From assembly GCF_000699445.3 (NCBI RefSeq), contig NC_067197.1, forward strand, positions 8,624,152 to 8,688,151: DNA of 64,000 nucleotides, in the 5' to 3' direction. The DNA is from Schistosoma haematobium (taxonomy: Eukaryota > Platyhelminthes > Trematoda > Strigeidida > Schistosomatidae). This document shows, piece after piece, positions 1 to 11,034 of the stretch. Numbering within the stretch: the first letter of the stretch is position 1; every line of letters begins with the position of its first letter. Below the pieces are notes generated by a model that did no database searches, was not told the DNA's origin, and saw nothing but the letters and a program-made list of their open reading frames with translations. The position numbers and the translations under genes are program-made.

Positions 1-110
1 CACCATAACCCTCTTGTTACTCGTATTCATTTATAATTCTAAAACGTTTTAGAAACTGCTTTTCATATTTTTTTAATTTTTAGATTTATTTATGATTTTG
101 AACTGAAATG

Positions 111-466
111 ATCAGTTCATGATCTCAACAATCTCCACAATTCTATACTGATAACTATCACTTGTTGACTAGTGACTAGATTCAAGGTGGATTTCCTGGA
201 GTTCTAGTGAGAAGTTGTGTGGGGCAGTTACTCACTGAAAACAATAGAAGATGGTTGCATAATATCGTGGATTGATTAAAGTTAGGCATTAACATCGTTA
301 GACACTAGCCGGATCAGTGATCAAGAGGTTAAGCTTTCGCGTGTGAGTTAGTGAACGCGCACTGCCGAAGAGTCCCATACTGGGACGAAACGTTCATCCA
401 GTACCTCCAAGTTTTCAATGGTGCTCTAATAAAAAGTTAACAGTTTCCACAATCCTATACTGATAA
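111..466 (+). repeat. Hammerhead SINE, CTGAGGA family, head-to-tail partial dimer
   Basis: A short 3' end of one unit (111-153, ending CTATACTGATA) runs directly into the 5' start of a second unit (ACTAGTGACTAGATTCAAGG type, from about 165), which continues to 466 and ends with the same CTATACTGATAA. The second unit carries a tRNA-like stretch near 305-350 and a decayed hammerhead at 359-402. The core reads CCGAAGA instead of CTGANGA, so U4 is lost. Stem II (GTCCC/GGGAC) is kept. The triplet before stem I is ATC and stem III is damaged. This copy should be inactive. The seamless 3'-to-5' junction is the informative part. Confidence 0.75.
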
Positions 467-1427
467 ATCAGGAATACACGAAAACATAAAACTAACATAA
501 TCTATAATGCAACCAATCATAAAATAAGAATATAACATCAGATTAATCTAATACCAAGCTCACCTCCACATGATTCACGTGTTGATTATATTATTCATAA
601 CAATCTTACAATTAAACAATGTGCATTAATAAACACAATACCAACAAAACATTCAACTGAACCACAAATCTCCTCCATCTTCCTATCTAAAAGCGAATAA
701 CTAGTGCATATTTGTTTTAAATAAAATTATAATATAAAACGATTAACATTGTTTATTATGTATAAACAATGAACAAAAACAATATGGGATGAAAACATCA
801 TAACGTGATTATGCATAAAGATGAATAGTGACTGATATCTGTATTTATTAATCAGCTGATTATCGATTTTATACATGATCATACCTAGCATTAAATCATT
901 TAACCTATTTCTTTCATTCAATTGTGTTATAACTTGTGCCCTGTGTCCTATTAATGTATAACGTATTGATATTGTTAATTAGAGAAGAGTGATTTATCGA
1001 CCAGACCAATGACGCATAAAACCCGTATGAGTCCTTATCAATCCTAATTCGTTCTTAGCCCTGCCTGTTAAGTTCAGAACACCAATCTAAGCCTCTATGA
1101 TATGAATTATTCATTTCAAACATACGGTTTTTATATACCAATCAAACAGACCACATCGTACCGTAAAATAGGAAACAATATATGTACAAGATTTGTGAAT
1201 GTGGGAGGCAGTAATTAATAGACAGGGAATAATTCAAGAATGGTAAATCGTATAATTACAGTTCATAGGTCAAAATAAAACTCATAATAAGAGGGACACG
1301 AATATGAGTAGTTGAATTACTTAACAATTATGTGATAAAAATTTACGTACAGCATTGGTCCATAAGTAGATCCCAAAAGTTATCATTCATTATTCGCATC
1401 GGGATCGAACAAATTGTGTTTAGATGA
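467..1427. other. AT-rich stretch with no recognised feature
   Basis: Low-GC sequence with stops in all frames. The small open frame on the minus strand at 727-921 has biased AT composition and no recognisable domain. Nothing here matches the repeat families found elsewhere in the window. Confidence 0.5.
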
Positions 1428-2714
1428 TCTATGTACAGTGGCATAACACTACTGTCAGTACCAGGGAAAGTCTTTAACAGAGTGTTGCTGAACCGGATGA
1501 AAGACACAGTAGACGCTCAACTTCGAGATCAACAAGCTGGATTCCGTAAGGAACAATCATGCACAGACCGAATTAAAGCAGCTGAGTGGAATTCGTCAAT
1601 ATACATCAACTTCATTGATTATGAAAAGGCGTTTGACAGTGTAGATAGGAGAACGTTATGGAAACTTCTTCGACACTACGGAGTTCCTGAGAAGATTGTC
1701 AATATTATCCGGAACTCATACGACGGACTACACTGCCAATTTGTGCATGGAGGACAGCTGACAGATGCATTCCAAGTAGGGATCGGAGTCAGACAAGGGC
1801 GTCTATCCTCCCCCTTCCTCTTTCTTCTGGTGGTCGATTGGATTATGAAGACCTCGACATCTGAGGGGAAACACGGAATACAATGGACAGTTCAGAATCA
1901 ATAAGACGATTTGGACTTCGCAGATGACCTGGCCCATCTATCCCATACAAAAGAAAAAATGCTGATCAACACAACTAGTGTAGCAGCAGTCTCTGCATCA
2001 GCAGGCCTCAGTGTACACAGAGGGAAAACCAACGTCCTCAAATACAACACGGAGAACAGCAATCCAGTCACTCTTGATGACAAAACTCTAAAAGATGTAG
2101 AATCCTTCACATACCTGAGAAGCATCATCGATGAACAAGGAGGTTCAGATGCAGACGTAAAGACGAGGATTGCCAAAGTGGGGGCCACATTCCTACAATT
2201 GAAGAACATATGGAACTCGAAACAACTTTCAACCAATATCAAAATGAGAATCTTCAATACGAATGTCGAAACAGTCATAATGTACGGAGCTGAAACGTGA
2301 AGGATTACTACAACCATCATCAAGAAGGTACAATTATTTGTAATTAATTATCTACGCAACATCCATGCTCAACATCCATTGTACGGATACTATCATCAAC
2401 AACCTTCTGTGGGAGAGAACAAACCAGGTTCCAACTGAAGAGAAAATCAGGAAAAGGAGTTGTGAGTGGATAAGACATACATTACAGAAATCATCAAACT
2501 GTATCACGAGTCAATCCCTAACTTGTAATTCAGAGAAGAAACGGAGGAAAGGAAGAGCAAAGAACAAAATACGTCGGTAATTGGAAGCAGATATGAAAAG
2601 GATGAATAGGAACTGGAAAGGATTGGACAGGACAGGGTTGGATGGAGAATGCTGGTGAGCGGCCTATGCTCCTTCACGTGAAGTAGCAGGCGTAAGTAAG
2701 TAAGTAAGTAAGTA
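1428..2714 (+). pseudogene. RTE-clade non-LTR retrotransposon, 5'-truncated reverse transcriptase
   Basis: This encodes the reverse-transcriptase domain and C-terminal region of an RTE (SR2/SjR2-like) element. It starts inside the RT domain at the GITLLSVPGK motif. The first open segment (1431-1904) contains DQQAGFRK, then motif A (INFIDYEKAFDSV, with its catalytic Asp) and a GVRQG motif. A stop after QNQ at about 1902 separates it from the catalytic FADD box (1917-1928). The thumb region continues to about 2300, where another stop follows the YGAET motif. The C-terminal region (LLWERTNQ) is frameshifted. The element ends in a GTAA-type tandem tail at about 2693-2714, the kind of short-repeat 3' end known for RTE elements. 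It is clearly non-functional. The antisense frame at 1898-2323 is only a shadow. Confidence 0.92.
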
Positions 2715-2730
2715 TTTTCTACAAGGGGGC

Positions 2731-3230
2731 TGTGCAGTGTGGGTTACTTTGTTAAGCCCACACAACGTATTCTAGCTTCTAGACAGGCCAATTTATCCAT
2801 TCTTCTTGAGTCATTTCCTAACATTGTTAACTATTCACTTATCAACCTTGATTGTTTTTATATGGGCGGCCATGTGTGCACTTCTTATCTCATTCATTAC
2901 GTGTCTCTAACGTATTTTTGTGTGACTATAAATATCGATTAACGCCTGATTAAATGGAGTTGACTCACATGCCTTCTCCACCGCGCATCCTTTTGCCTCG
3001 CTTCTCTCTCTCTCCTTCGCTTCATTCGCTGCGATTCTCTAATTTTCTGTTCCGATCAACGAGTGTACAAGATATATGTATTCAAAAATTCATCCTCATA
3101 TTTGACTTATTTAATTTCGTTATTCACTAACCCGAGTTAAGTCGATAATTATGTACGAGGATAGACGACATGTGTATGCTTCAATAACAATCAATCATTC
3201 TATCTAATTGGAGTCAGATCTGGGGCTACA
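2731..3230 (+). mobile_element. Solo LTR-like element, family 1
   Basis: About 500 bp starting TGTGCAGT and ending GGGGCTACA, matching copies at 9467-10214 and 59741-60207. It contains a TATA-like box (TATAAATATCGATT, about 2927-2940) and then a pyrimidine-rich downstream half, as an LTR promoter region would. No internal gag-pol sequence adjoins it, so it is most simply a solo LTR. The TG...CA ends are seen directly. No clean target duplication was found. The superfamily cannot be named from the LTR alone. Confidence 0.6.
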
Positions 3231-4420
3231 AAAACTTCTTATATCTGTCGACATAAGTAGTATATACCACAATACTATTATTTTAAAAATAACCACTGTA
3301 GTATTTCTCATGAATGAAGGAAAGTAAGTATAAGTCCTATCATTTTGAGAGAGAACACTACAGAAAGTTGCTTACTCTAATTATCCTGGGCAAACATAAG
3401 AAATACATCCATACATACATACATGCCGTTTGAGCACAAAAAAATGAAATAATTAAATTTAACTAACCTTATTAGGGTAATAACATATTTGCGTGGATTC
3501 ATTCTCAACCGAATAAATGAGTGATAGATGTTTAAAATTGTAAACTAAGTTTAATATTAGTTAAAGTTTATTTTGGTTGGAATATTTGAAGTGTTCCACT
3601 CATATGAATTACATTACTTGATTGGAATATGTTCCTTTTATCGGACCATAGATAATGTAATCAATCTTAGAACTATAAGTGAAAATAAGTCATCTTGAGA
3701 TAATTTGTAAATTGTAGGTAAAAATATGAGACTAAAATGTATTTTCAAATGAGATGTTAATATCATCTTTTGGGATCCAGTAGGAATTATAGTTATGGAA
3801 TTTAGTTTACATCATGGATTATTATCAACTGGAATACTATTAAACAGCAATGAACATTAAAATACTGGTTCGTTATAGTTTGAGATTGCTTAGGAATATT
3901 AAGTTGCTAAGGGATTTCATAAGGGAACTACTCACCCAACTGTTCACTCAGTTATTCATCACACATGTTAAACTAAGGACTGAACACAATACACTAAGGT
4001 TTCTGTGACTGAATATTATGTTTTGACACGTAAATCCAAAGTGATTGGTCATTTAGCAACGAAAAATATGCTTCATTCAGTGTCCTAAATGGTTTGGTGT
4101 CTAACTCTTGACATCGTTTAAATTCACTAAATAGTCTCGGTGATTCTACTGTATCGAATTACTTTCTAAACTTACATAATTCAAAATATAAGATACAACA
4201 CTACAGCCTTCATATTAGTCACGATAATATACGATAATAGGAACTGTTTGAAAAGTTATCTTTGAGATGAATCGTATAAGCCATCAATAGGTAAGTTTAC
4301 AACTTATCTACATGAAGTGCTTTACGCAAGTCAAAGCAAAACGCTTATTGCATCTAATTGCTTTTTTATATAAGAGTGATGTTAATATGTAGAAGAATTT
4401 ATGTAAAATCTAAGTAAATT
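3231..4420. other. No recognised feature
   Basis: AT-rich DNA with a short ACAT tandem run near 3410-3425. I see no coding potential and no match to the dispersed families of this window. Confidence 0.45.
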
Positions 4421-4555
4421 GGATCGAGTTTCACGAGGCAGGATCTTGGATGCACACTGCTGAGGAGTCCTATACTAGGACAAAACGGCCTTTTAATGCT
4501 TTCAGGTTTTTCATGATAGTTTAGCTTCAACTGAATCATGAATCCAACTATTAAA
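4421..4555 (+). repeat. Hammerhead SINE, CTGAGGA family, 3' half
   Basis: This begins at a box-B-like motif (GATCGAGTTTCACGAGGC) and includes the ribozyme region: core CTGAGGA, stem II GTCCTATACTAGGAC, then AAAA where GAAA is required. The 3' arm of stem I has decayed to TTAATGC. It ends with the family 3' tail (ATGAATCCAACTATTAAAT). Ribozyme inactive. Confidence 0.75.
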
Positions 4556-4794
4556 TCAGATCCATAACCCCATTATAATACTTTCGAAATCATTTGTACT
4601 GATGCATATTTTTCATAAAATAAATAAGTTTTATTATCGTATAGTTTTTGTCGGCATTCATATTGACAACTTAACAGTCTATTCCTCCGCATCCACAACG
4701 TAATTAATTTTCGTGATGAGGATTTTCGTTTCATACATGTAAATATCTAAATGTGATATTCTATCTACTGAATCAGTACCGAATGTTGAGATGT

Positions 4795-4945
4795 AAATCC
4801 GTTTGAAGTGAACAGTATTGAGTTTGAGTCTCAGCGTTAACATTAACTCTATTATTATTCAGGTACGTCCATCTGACGAATACCAGATAGGACAAAACGT
4901 GAGTCGTGAATTCCACTGTTAGCTATCATCCATCTTTGCTTATAA
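4795..4945 (+). repeat. Smα-like hammerhead SINE, decayed
   Basis: Follows the Smα order: a box-B remnant (GAGTTTGAGTCTCAG), the sequence leading to CAGGTACGTCCATCTGACGA, a degenerate stem II, and the terminal GAATTCCACTGTTAGC...CATCCATCTTTGC block. The hammerhead catalytic GAAA is AAAA, and both stem II and the 3' arm of stem I have lost pairing. Confidence 0.7.
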
Positions 4946-5253
4946 TAGTATATTGTTTCACAGTCAGATTAATAGTATTTCAGAAACTTAGCTTTCTAAG
5001 ATCTACTTACTAACATGCTGGCGGTTAGCAAACGTTTGAAACAAGTTTAAGTACCACTGTTTCTCATAAAAAAAATTCATTCATTCAAAGACATGATTAC
5101 TAAGTGTATGGAGCTGGTGAAATTTTGCATTCTCCGATTGCTCATTAGTACAGTGCTCGAAAATCTGCTTACTTATATAAATTCTATGTTGATTTCAAAA
5201 CCAATACTTATGAGTCTCACAAATAATTACAAATAATTTTATTTAAATTAACG

Positions 5254-6310
5254 ATGCTGTTGCAAAAGTTATTATTCGTATTATTCTTTTCACTACTAAT
5301 ACACTTGTCTTCTGACTATCACTTTGTACTTTTTAAATGTTATACGTATTTATCCAGCATAATCCGAATTAAGGCCTCCTTGTGGCGCTGCTGGATAGTA
5401 GGAGAAACCTTGCTAGTTAAATTAGGTTGTCGACGGAGATCGGACTAACCACCCACTTTGTTGTATCCTTGATTACCTTGGGTTACAACTCGGAGTTCAC
5501 TCAACCTCACCAAACTTCCCGATGTGTATGCTTATGTATAAGAATTGCAGAAGTCCTTGTGCCTATCTAGCTCATGTATATGGGTATATGCAAAGAGTGC
5601 GCATATGGTCGCACAATGGAAACGTAAGCTGAAAAAATGTGTTCCCTATGTTTAGATACGGTAGAGTAAGTTAGTAAGCGGTGATTTATATTTGTCATGA
5701 GGTACAGTGGTGGTAGCTATGGTTCCAATGATATGGATTTAGTGTGTAACATATGGTCTAAGCAGCAAATACGTTTCAAAAGGAGTGGTGAATATCTACC
5801 CTCCCAAGCGAGTAAATATATTAGTATATATGCTATAGGATTCATGGGATAAAACCTGTGTGATGCCGGTATGCATGTAAAGTACATTTGCTCACAGGGT
5901 AGGTATACCTGCATGTACATCAATGGGCTGCACGAATGAAAGCCTGTGTGTCACCTAATATGCTTGTAGACTATAGCTATCCCAGGTAAATTTAAACTTC
6001 AAAAACTCATTTACATACTCTTCTTATCACGATATTAAAACACTCCAAGAACTGTGGGGCCACGGGGCTCACATCCACGCTATGGATTTGTGAACCCTGA
6101 AAAAACACAGAATCCATTCTAGAAGAACCTATTGGCTCCCTCAAGAAACGGCTTTACTAACCAATCTGACTAAAACACACTGTATTTATCCGATTTATTT
6201 TCATTATGTTAACTGACCTATGAATTACCTTGATGGATTTCATGTAGTCATGTAAATTTTCATGTATACCAGAGTAAAGCCCGGTGATAAATTAATTGAA
6301 AATAATATTG
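5254..6310 (+). repeat. Unclassified dispersed repeat, long copy
   Basis: Its two ends match the shorter block at 7090-7310. The 5' part (ACACTTGTCTTCTGACTATCA, about 5302) resembles 7134-7158. The 3' part (TTTTCATGTATACCAGAGTAAAGC, about 6255, then AATTGAAAATAATATTG) resembles 7245-7305. The 850 bp between are not in the shorter copy. This is either an element with an internal region between related ends or an old insertion. No coding domain was recognised in the open frames at 5254-5448 (+) or 5717-5923 (-). Confidence 0.4.
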
Positions 6311-6462
6311 TTGTAATTCATCTAAAATATCATACTTTTAATCTGACAAGTTTCTAGACATTATACGACGAAAGCAGTTGACGGGGGACAGAATACAATT
6401 TGTAATCCCCCTATCGCTTCCACGGCCAGTTATAACTTAACAAACGAATTTTTTTGGATTTT

Positions 6463-6892
6463 ATTATTATTTATTTAGTATCAGAAGGGGTTTTGTGGAG
6501 ATTGTAGTAATTTCAACAGTTGAGATAATGAGTGAATTGGAGCTAGATAACTATGGAAAACGTGGAAGTACAAGACGGCCTTTTAGTCCTAGCATGAGGC
6601 TCCTTAGCAGTGCGCATCCACGACCCAGCCTCGCGGGATTCGAAACCAGGACCTATCAGTCTCGCTCCAGGCGCTCAACCGAGTAGACCACTGAGCTGGC
6701 ATCCAACAGTGTTAATGTCTAACTTCAACTAATCTACGAAAGTGATCGAACCCCGCGGGGCGGGGTCGTGGGTGCGCACTGCTGAGGAGTCCCACAATAG
6801 GACGAAACGACCGTCCAGTGCTTCCAAGTTTTCCATGGTGGTCTAGCTTCAATTGACTCATGATCTCAACTGTTGAAATTATTATTTATTTA
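6463..6892. mobile_element. Fold-back pair of CTGAGGA-family hammerhead SINEs with 15-bp TSD
   Basis: A minus-strand copy (about 6478-6740) is followed at once by a plus-strand partial copy (about 6742-6877). The composite is bracketed by the exact direct repeat ATTATTATTTATTTA at 6463-6477 and 6878-6892. The minus arm runs from the 3' tail (CAGAAGGGGTTTTG) through a mutated ribozyme (core CTAAGGA), box B (GGGATTCGAAACC) and the tRNA-like head. The plus arm starts at box B (GATCGAACCCCGCGGGG) and holds an intact-looking ribozyme. A single TSD around both arms indicates that the inverted pair integrated as one unit. The target is AT-rich and simple in sequence, which weakens the TSD slightly. 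Confidence 0.8.
6776..6821 (+). ncRNA. Hammerhead ribozyme, complete core (second family)
   Basis: Read 5' to 3': stem I arm GCACTG (6776-6781), core CTGAGGA (6782-6788; the U7 position is free and is G here), stem II GTCC/GGAC (6789-6792 and 6800-6803) with a 7-nt loop, core GAAA (6804-6807), then CGACCG, T (6814) and the cleavage nucleotide C (6815). The second stem I arm CAGTGC (6816-6821) pairs perfectly with the first over 6 bp. Stem III is very short: A6807-T6814, C-G, G-C closing a two-base loop. This matches the known schistosome Smα ribozyme, whose weak stem III favours dimer action. Predicted cleavage is between 6815 and 6816. All invariant core positions are present. Activity is inferred, not shown. 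Confidence 0.85.
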
Positions 6893-7089
6893 TTTATTTT
6901 ATTTTTGTTATCGTTAACCTTTTTTTCACATAGATTATTTGTTTGTAATTTTCCGCCTCTTTCTGTTTGTATTCTTCACTATCTAGTTATTTACACACTT
7001 CTTATTGCGTAATGATTTTAATGTTTTGTGATTACTATTCCTAGTCTATTTACCCATGTTTGACCTTCTATGTCCAACGTTTAACTATT

Positions 7090-7310
7090 GATAAGACTTT
7101 TATTATATTTTATTATTCTTATTACTATCAGTACACCTGTCTTCTTACTATCAACTTGTATTTCTACCTATTATGTACGGTGACCTATTCTATTTCATTG
7201 TGATTATTGACCCATGTTACCTTCATTGGTTTCACATTCTCGTATAAATATTCATGTATATTAGGATAAAGCTTGATGACGATCTAATTGAAAACAATAT
7301 TGTTCGCTTA
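7090..7310 (+). repeat. Unclassified dispersed repeat, short copy
   Basis: Shares its 5' part (TACACCTGTCTTCTTACTATCA) and 3' part (ATTCATGTATATTAGGATAAAGC, then AATTGAAAACAATATTG) with 5254-6310. A TATAAATA motif near 7244 would suit an LTR promoter, but the ends are not defined. Confidence 0.4.
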
Positions 7311-7732
7311 TATGTGTTGTTCTAAGAATACAATATCTCAAATTTTCGAGAAATAAAAACTTACAACATATAACTTGAACAATAAAGTTATGTAATATTT
7401 GAATAGTTGCCTTAGGCAACATGTAATTTGAAATATTATAATTTCATTTAAACAAGTATACTATCACTTTGTTAACTTACAATTCCTCATTTTAACAAAA
7501 ATTAAATTTGATTACAAGATTGAATCAAAACGTAATCAACTGTACTCTACAAAACAACATAAACTGATATTTGTTAGATCATCAATGAAAACTAGAAAAT
7601 ACTATTCTGAAAGTGTGAAGGTTTCCAATAGAGTATGCGCATTATTCTTTCAGAGACCTGGTTCATTCATTACGAAACTATCATGCTATGCATTCTTATT
7701 ACTTAATAAGTTAATAATAATAAGGTAATAAC

Positions 7733-8215
7733 TGTCAACCAACACCAAGGTCATGATTCTCAATACAAATGTCAAGAAACTCCTACTGTATGGCGCGGAA
7801 ACCTGGAGAACTACCACAACCATCATCCAGAACATACAAATGTTTACTAATAGTTGTCTACGCAAAATACTTCACATCCGTTGGTCAGACACTATCAGCA
7901 ACAACCTACTATGGGAGAGAACAAACCGAATCTCAGCGGAGGAAGAAATCAGGAAGAGGAAGAAGCACTGGAAGTGGATAGGACACATATTAAGGAAAGC
8001 ATACAACTGCGTCACAAGGCAAGTCCTCACATGGAATCCTGAAGGCCAAAGGAGGAGAGGAAGATCAAAGAACACATTATACCGAAAAATGGAGACATAT
8101 ATGAGAAAAATGAACAAGAATTGGATGGAAGTAGAAAAGAAGGCCCAGGACAGAGTGGGTTGGAGAATGCTGATCGGTGGCCCATGCTGGATTGGGAGTA
8201 ACAGGCGTAAGTATG
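7733..8215 (+). pseudogene. RTE-clade retrotransposon, 3' end with open C-terminal frame
   Basis: A 166-residue open frame (7753-8253) covers the C-terminal part of an RTE polyprotein after the RT catalytic box: [25 protein letters not shown], an arginine/lysine-rich [12 protein letters not shown] segment, [12 protein letters not shown] and a terminal GSNRRK. It is the least damaged coding stretch of any RTE copy here, but lacks the endonuclease and RT catalytic residues. The 5' break is at about 7735 and the 3' end at about 8212 with a single GTAAGTA unit. It belongs to the subfamily ending IGSNRRK rather than the SFTRG type seen at 40.6-42.0 kb. Confidence 0.9.
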
Positions 8216-9466
8216 AAAATTATTACAGTAAACTGAAATTCATTTGTAAATAACCCAGTACATCAGTTTATGAGTACTCAAAGCCTTCGGTACTCTTATT
8301 GTTGTTCAGTGTATAAATAGGTGTTATAAGTATTGTACTATTACCTTAAAAGTAAACGAAAAGTGCATTGAAAACATAAACTTTTAAGCTGAATAATCTG
8401 GCAGCAGAAGGAATGATCCTGAGTATTTCCAAAACTTGATATGGTATCTTGTCATAAGATATTGAGAGGAGTTATGTAATGATTGGCTGGTGAACATGTA
8501 GTAAGGTGAAGATAATTATTTACTTGATAGCTATTAAGAACTAAATAGTTAAAATTTGTAATAATTGCTAATTAATAGCTGTGAAGATAACTGGAATGCT
8601 GTAGAAATAATTTTTTTCCTGGAAAACTCATAATCTATAGAAGATAGAAAGGTAGGTTAAGAGAGATTGAACATGCTGTCTTTTGTATGCAAAGGTTAGG
8701 CTTGAACTGGTGCATCACAATAGCCTCTTTTGTAATATAAGTTTTTCATTTGCATTTCTATTTAGCCAATACTTCCGACTGTATATATGGTTTTGAAGGA
8801 GGTTTCTAATGAAGCAGAGTGGCTAGAATTGATTAGATGGTGTGAGATTAAGTTCCTGACTGGAAAGTTATAATCTTAATTCAATAATTCAATGTATTGT
8901 TAATCTCTAAACAAAACAATTGTGGATTGTGATCGGTGGGCAACAAGCAGCCAACAATCTGTATATTTCTAATAAAATTATCGTTTCTGATAGCTTTTAG
9001 TTACACAAAATTTATGTGAAATTAATTTGTATTCAAAACTAATATTAACTGGAGAACTAATTGAAGCCAAGGAGCACTGGAAAGTTGTTTTTCTTGTTTA
9101 AAACTCACGACCAGTGCGCTCAGAATCTTATCGTCTAATGAAGTATGAAGTAAATCCAGGCCATGTGGCTGGAATCTAACATCATTCAATCCGTTAAATA
9201 GTTGTCATCAAATTTCACCGACGACCAACAGTTGCAAATTCTTATTAGAATTCACTCATACTCCCTTTATTAATGAGCATACTATTTTCATAAATATATT
9301 GATTTGCAAAGATCCTTCAACTCACGTAATTTTTTATTATGTAATAAAGTTAGGAGTGTGTAGTCATATTTCTGTAGCTGGCAAGAGCTAAATATCCTAT
9401 GTTTGATTCTGCATACCCAAGACTGTTAAAAAGTCATAAATCAAAACTGAGTACTGTCTGAATACC
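8216..9466. other. No recognised feature
   Basis: AT-rich sequence with no repeat family member and no plausible gene. A GAAGCCAAGGAGCACTGGAAAG string near 9063 faintly recalls the 3' tail of the hammerhead SINE on the minus strand, but it is too short to call. Confidence 0.4.
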
Positions 9467-10214
9467 TGTAGTACTATGTCAAACCCATATAACTTATTCT
9501 AGCTTCTGGATAGGCTAATTTATCCATTCTTCTTGAGTCATGTTTTAGCCTTGTTAATTATTCACTCATCAACCTTGATTGTCTATGTAAGAGTATGTGT
9601 GCACTTCTCATCCTACTCACTACATGTCTGTAACTTATTTTGTTCACCTATAAATATCGATTCACTCTTGGTTAAATCGAGTTGGCTCAAACGTCATCCT
9701 CACTGCACGTCATTTTGCTTCACTCTCTTCTCTTTGCTTTATTCCTCTGATTGTCTGTTCAAATCCATGAGTGTATAAAATATACGCATTTAAAAATCCA
9801 TTCTCGTATTTGGCTTACTTAATTCCTTTATTCACTAACGCGAGTTAAGTTTATGAATATATACGGAATTGGTGATATGTAATTATTTACTTTCCTACGC
9901 CTGTTTTGAGTTCCAGATGCTGCTTGAATATGTAAAGGTTTTTACATCTTCCAAATCTTCTCCGTCAATTGTGTTGTATCGGAGAATCTTGATTTGCCCT
10001 TTGTGTATATTAAGGTCTACTGCTGCGGAGGCTGCTGAAACACTGGTCGTCTTCTCCTGCACTTGTTGTTACGTTTGCGATAAAAGAGCCAGATCATCTG
10101 TGAAGTGTAGATTGTCCAAATGTCTAGATGTCTAGATGTATGTCTAGATGTATGTATGTATATTTAAATAATAATCAATCATATGATATAACTGGAGTCA
10201 GATCCCGGGTCACA
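9467..10214 (+). mobile_element. Solo LTR-like element, family 1, interrupted
   Basis: Starts TGTAGTAC and ends GGGTCACA. It aligns with 59741-60207 except for about 250 bp at 9886-10125, which is an antisense RTE fragment. The flanking LTR parts are 9467 to about 9880 (TATAAATATCGATT near 9651, ending near GGTGATATG) and about 10150-10214 (CAATCATATGAT...GGGTCACA). Confidence 0.65.
9886..10125 (-). pseudogene. RTE retrotransposon fragment nested in an LTR
   Basis: On the minus strand this translates to the region around the RT catalytic box. It begins with HFTDDLALLS (FADD altered to FTDD), followed by TTSVSAASAAVDLNIHKG and an EDLEDVKTFTY segment. Both ends are truncated, and it lies inside the LTR-like element at 9467-10214. 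It is younger than that LTR insertion. Confidence 0.8.
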
Positions 10215-11034
10215 AAAATGATGAGCTCGTTGACAACATCACACAATCGATATGTTTTTAAAATAAAGCGCCGAACTAAATATCTTCCAACTTTCACTAG
10301 TTTTCCAGCTGAAAACAAAGTGAACAAAGTAAATTAATTTTCAATCAACAAAAAAATTAAACAGCTTTCACAACCTTCGCACTTTCTAAATGTAACTTAC
10401 TTAATTCGTTGTACCAATTACAATGTGTTTCATATTCATTAAATTACAAATGATGCCTATCTATAATTAAAGTCATTGTTTAATGAGAATGGGCAGAGAG
10501 AGAGAGTGGGAGAGCGAGAGTGAGAAACCCAATGGTATAAACATTTTGATGATAGAAATCAGATAAATTGTTTCTAATGCTAAACTTATCAAATTTAATT
10601 AATAAAAGATTAATTCATCTGGTTAAGTATGATAATCAGCCAATTGTCCAATGATCCAGTTAAATCAGAATAATAATGTGAATCCCACTGAATAACTAAA
10701 GAAGAAATAATTAACAGAACGGATAAATGAAGAAAACACACAAACAAACATACAAATAAATAAATAAACAACAGAGAATTCACTGTTCAAAGGGAAGGGG
10801 GAGATAGAGACAAATGATCATTAAACGTAATGAATGAATAAATGAATAAATTAATTAATTAATAATTATATTCAACTGAAGTATCAAGATAATATCTGTA
10901 TTATCACGTTTATAGAATGGTTCATATTAATTCAATGATTGTAAATAACATTGTCAATTTCTTATCTACATGTTTCATTCATAGATAAGTAGTTAATAGT
11001 TAATAATCTGAATGATTTATATGGATTTATTTTA
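10215..11034. other. AT-rich stretch with simple-sequence runs
   Basis: Contains a GAGA-rich run near 10495-10525 and AAAT/AATG-rich runs near 10740-10865. No coding or mobile feature seen. Confidence 0.45.

Noticed and set aside
1898..2323. 141-codon minus-strand open frame
   Set aside because: It lies exactly antisense to the RTE reverse transcriptase and has no features of its own.
2693..2714. GTAA tandem run as an independent satellite
   Set aside because: The same run follows several RTE 3' ends (13.77, 39.15, 41.95, 51.45 kb), so it is the element's tail.
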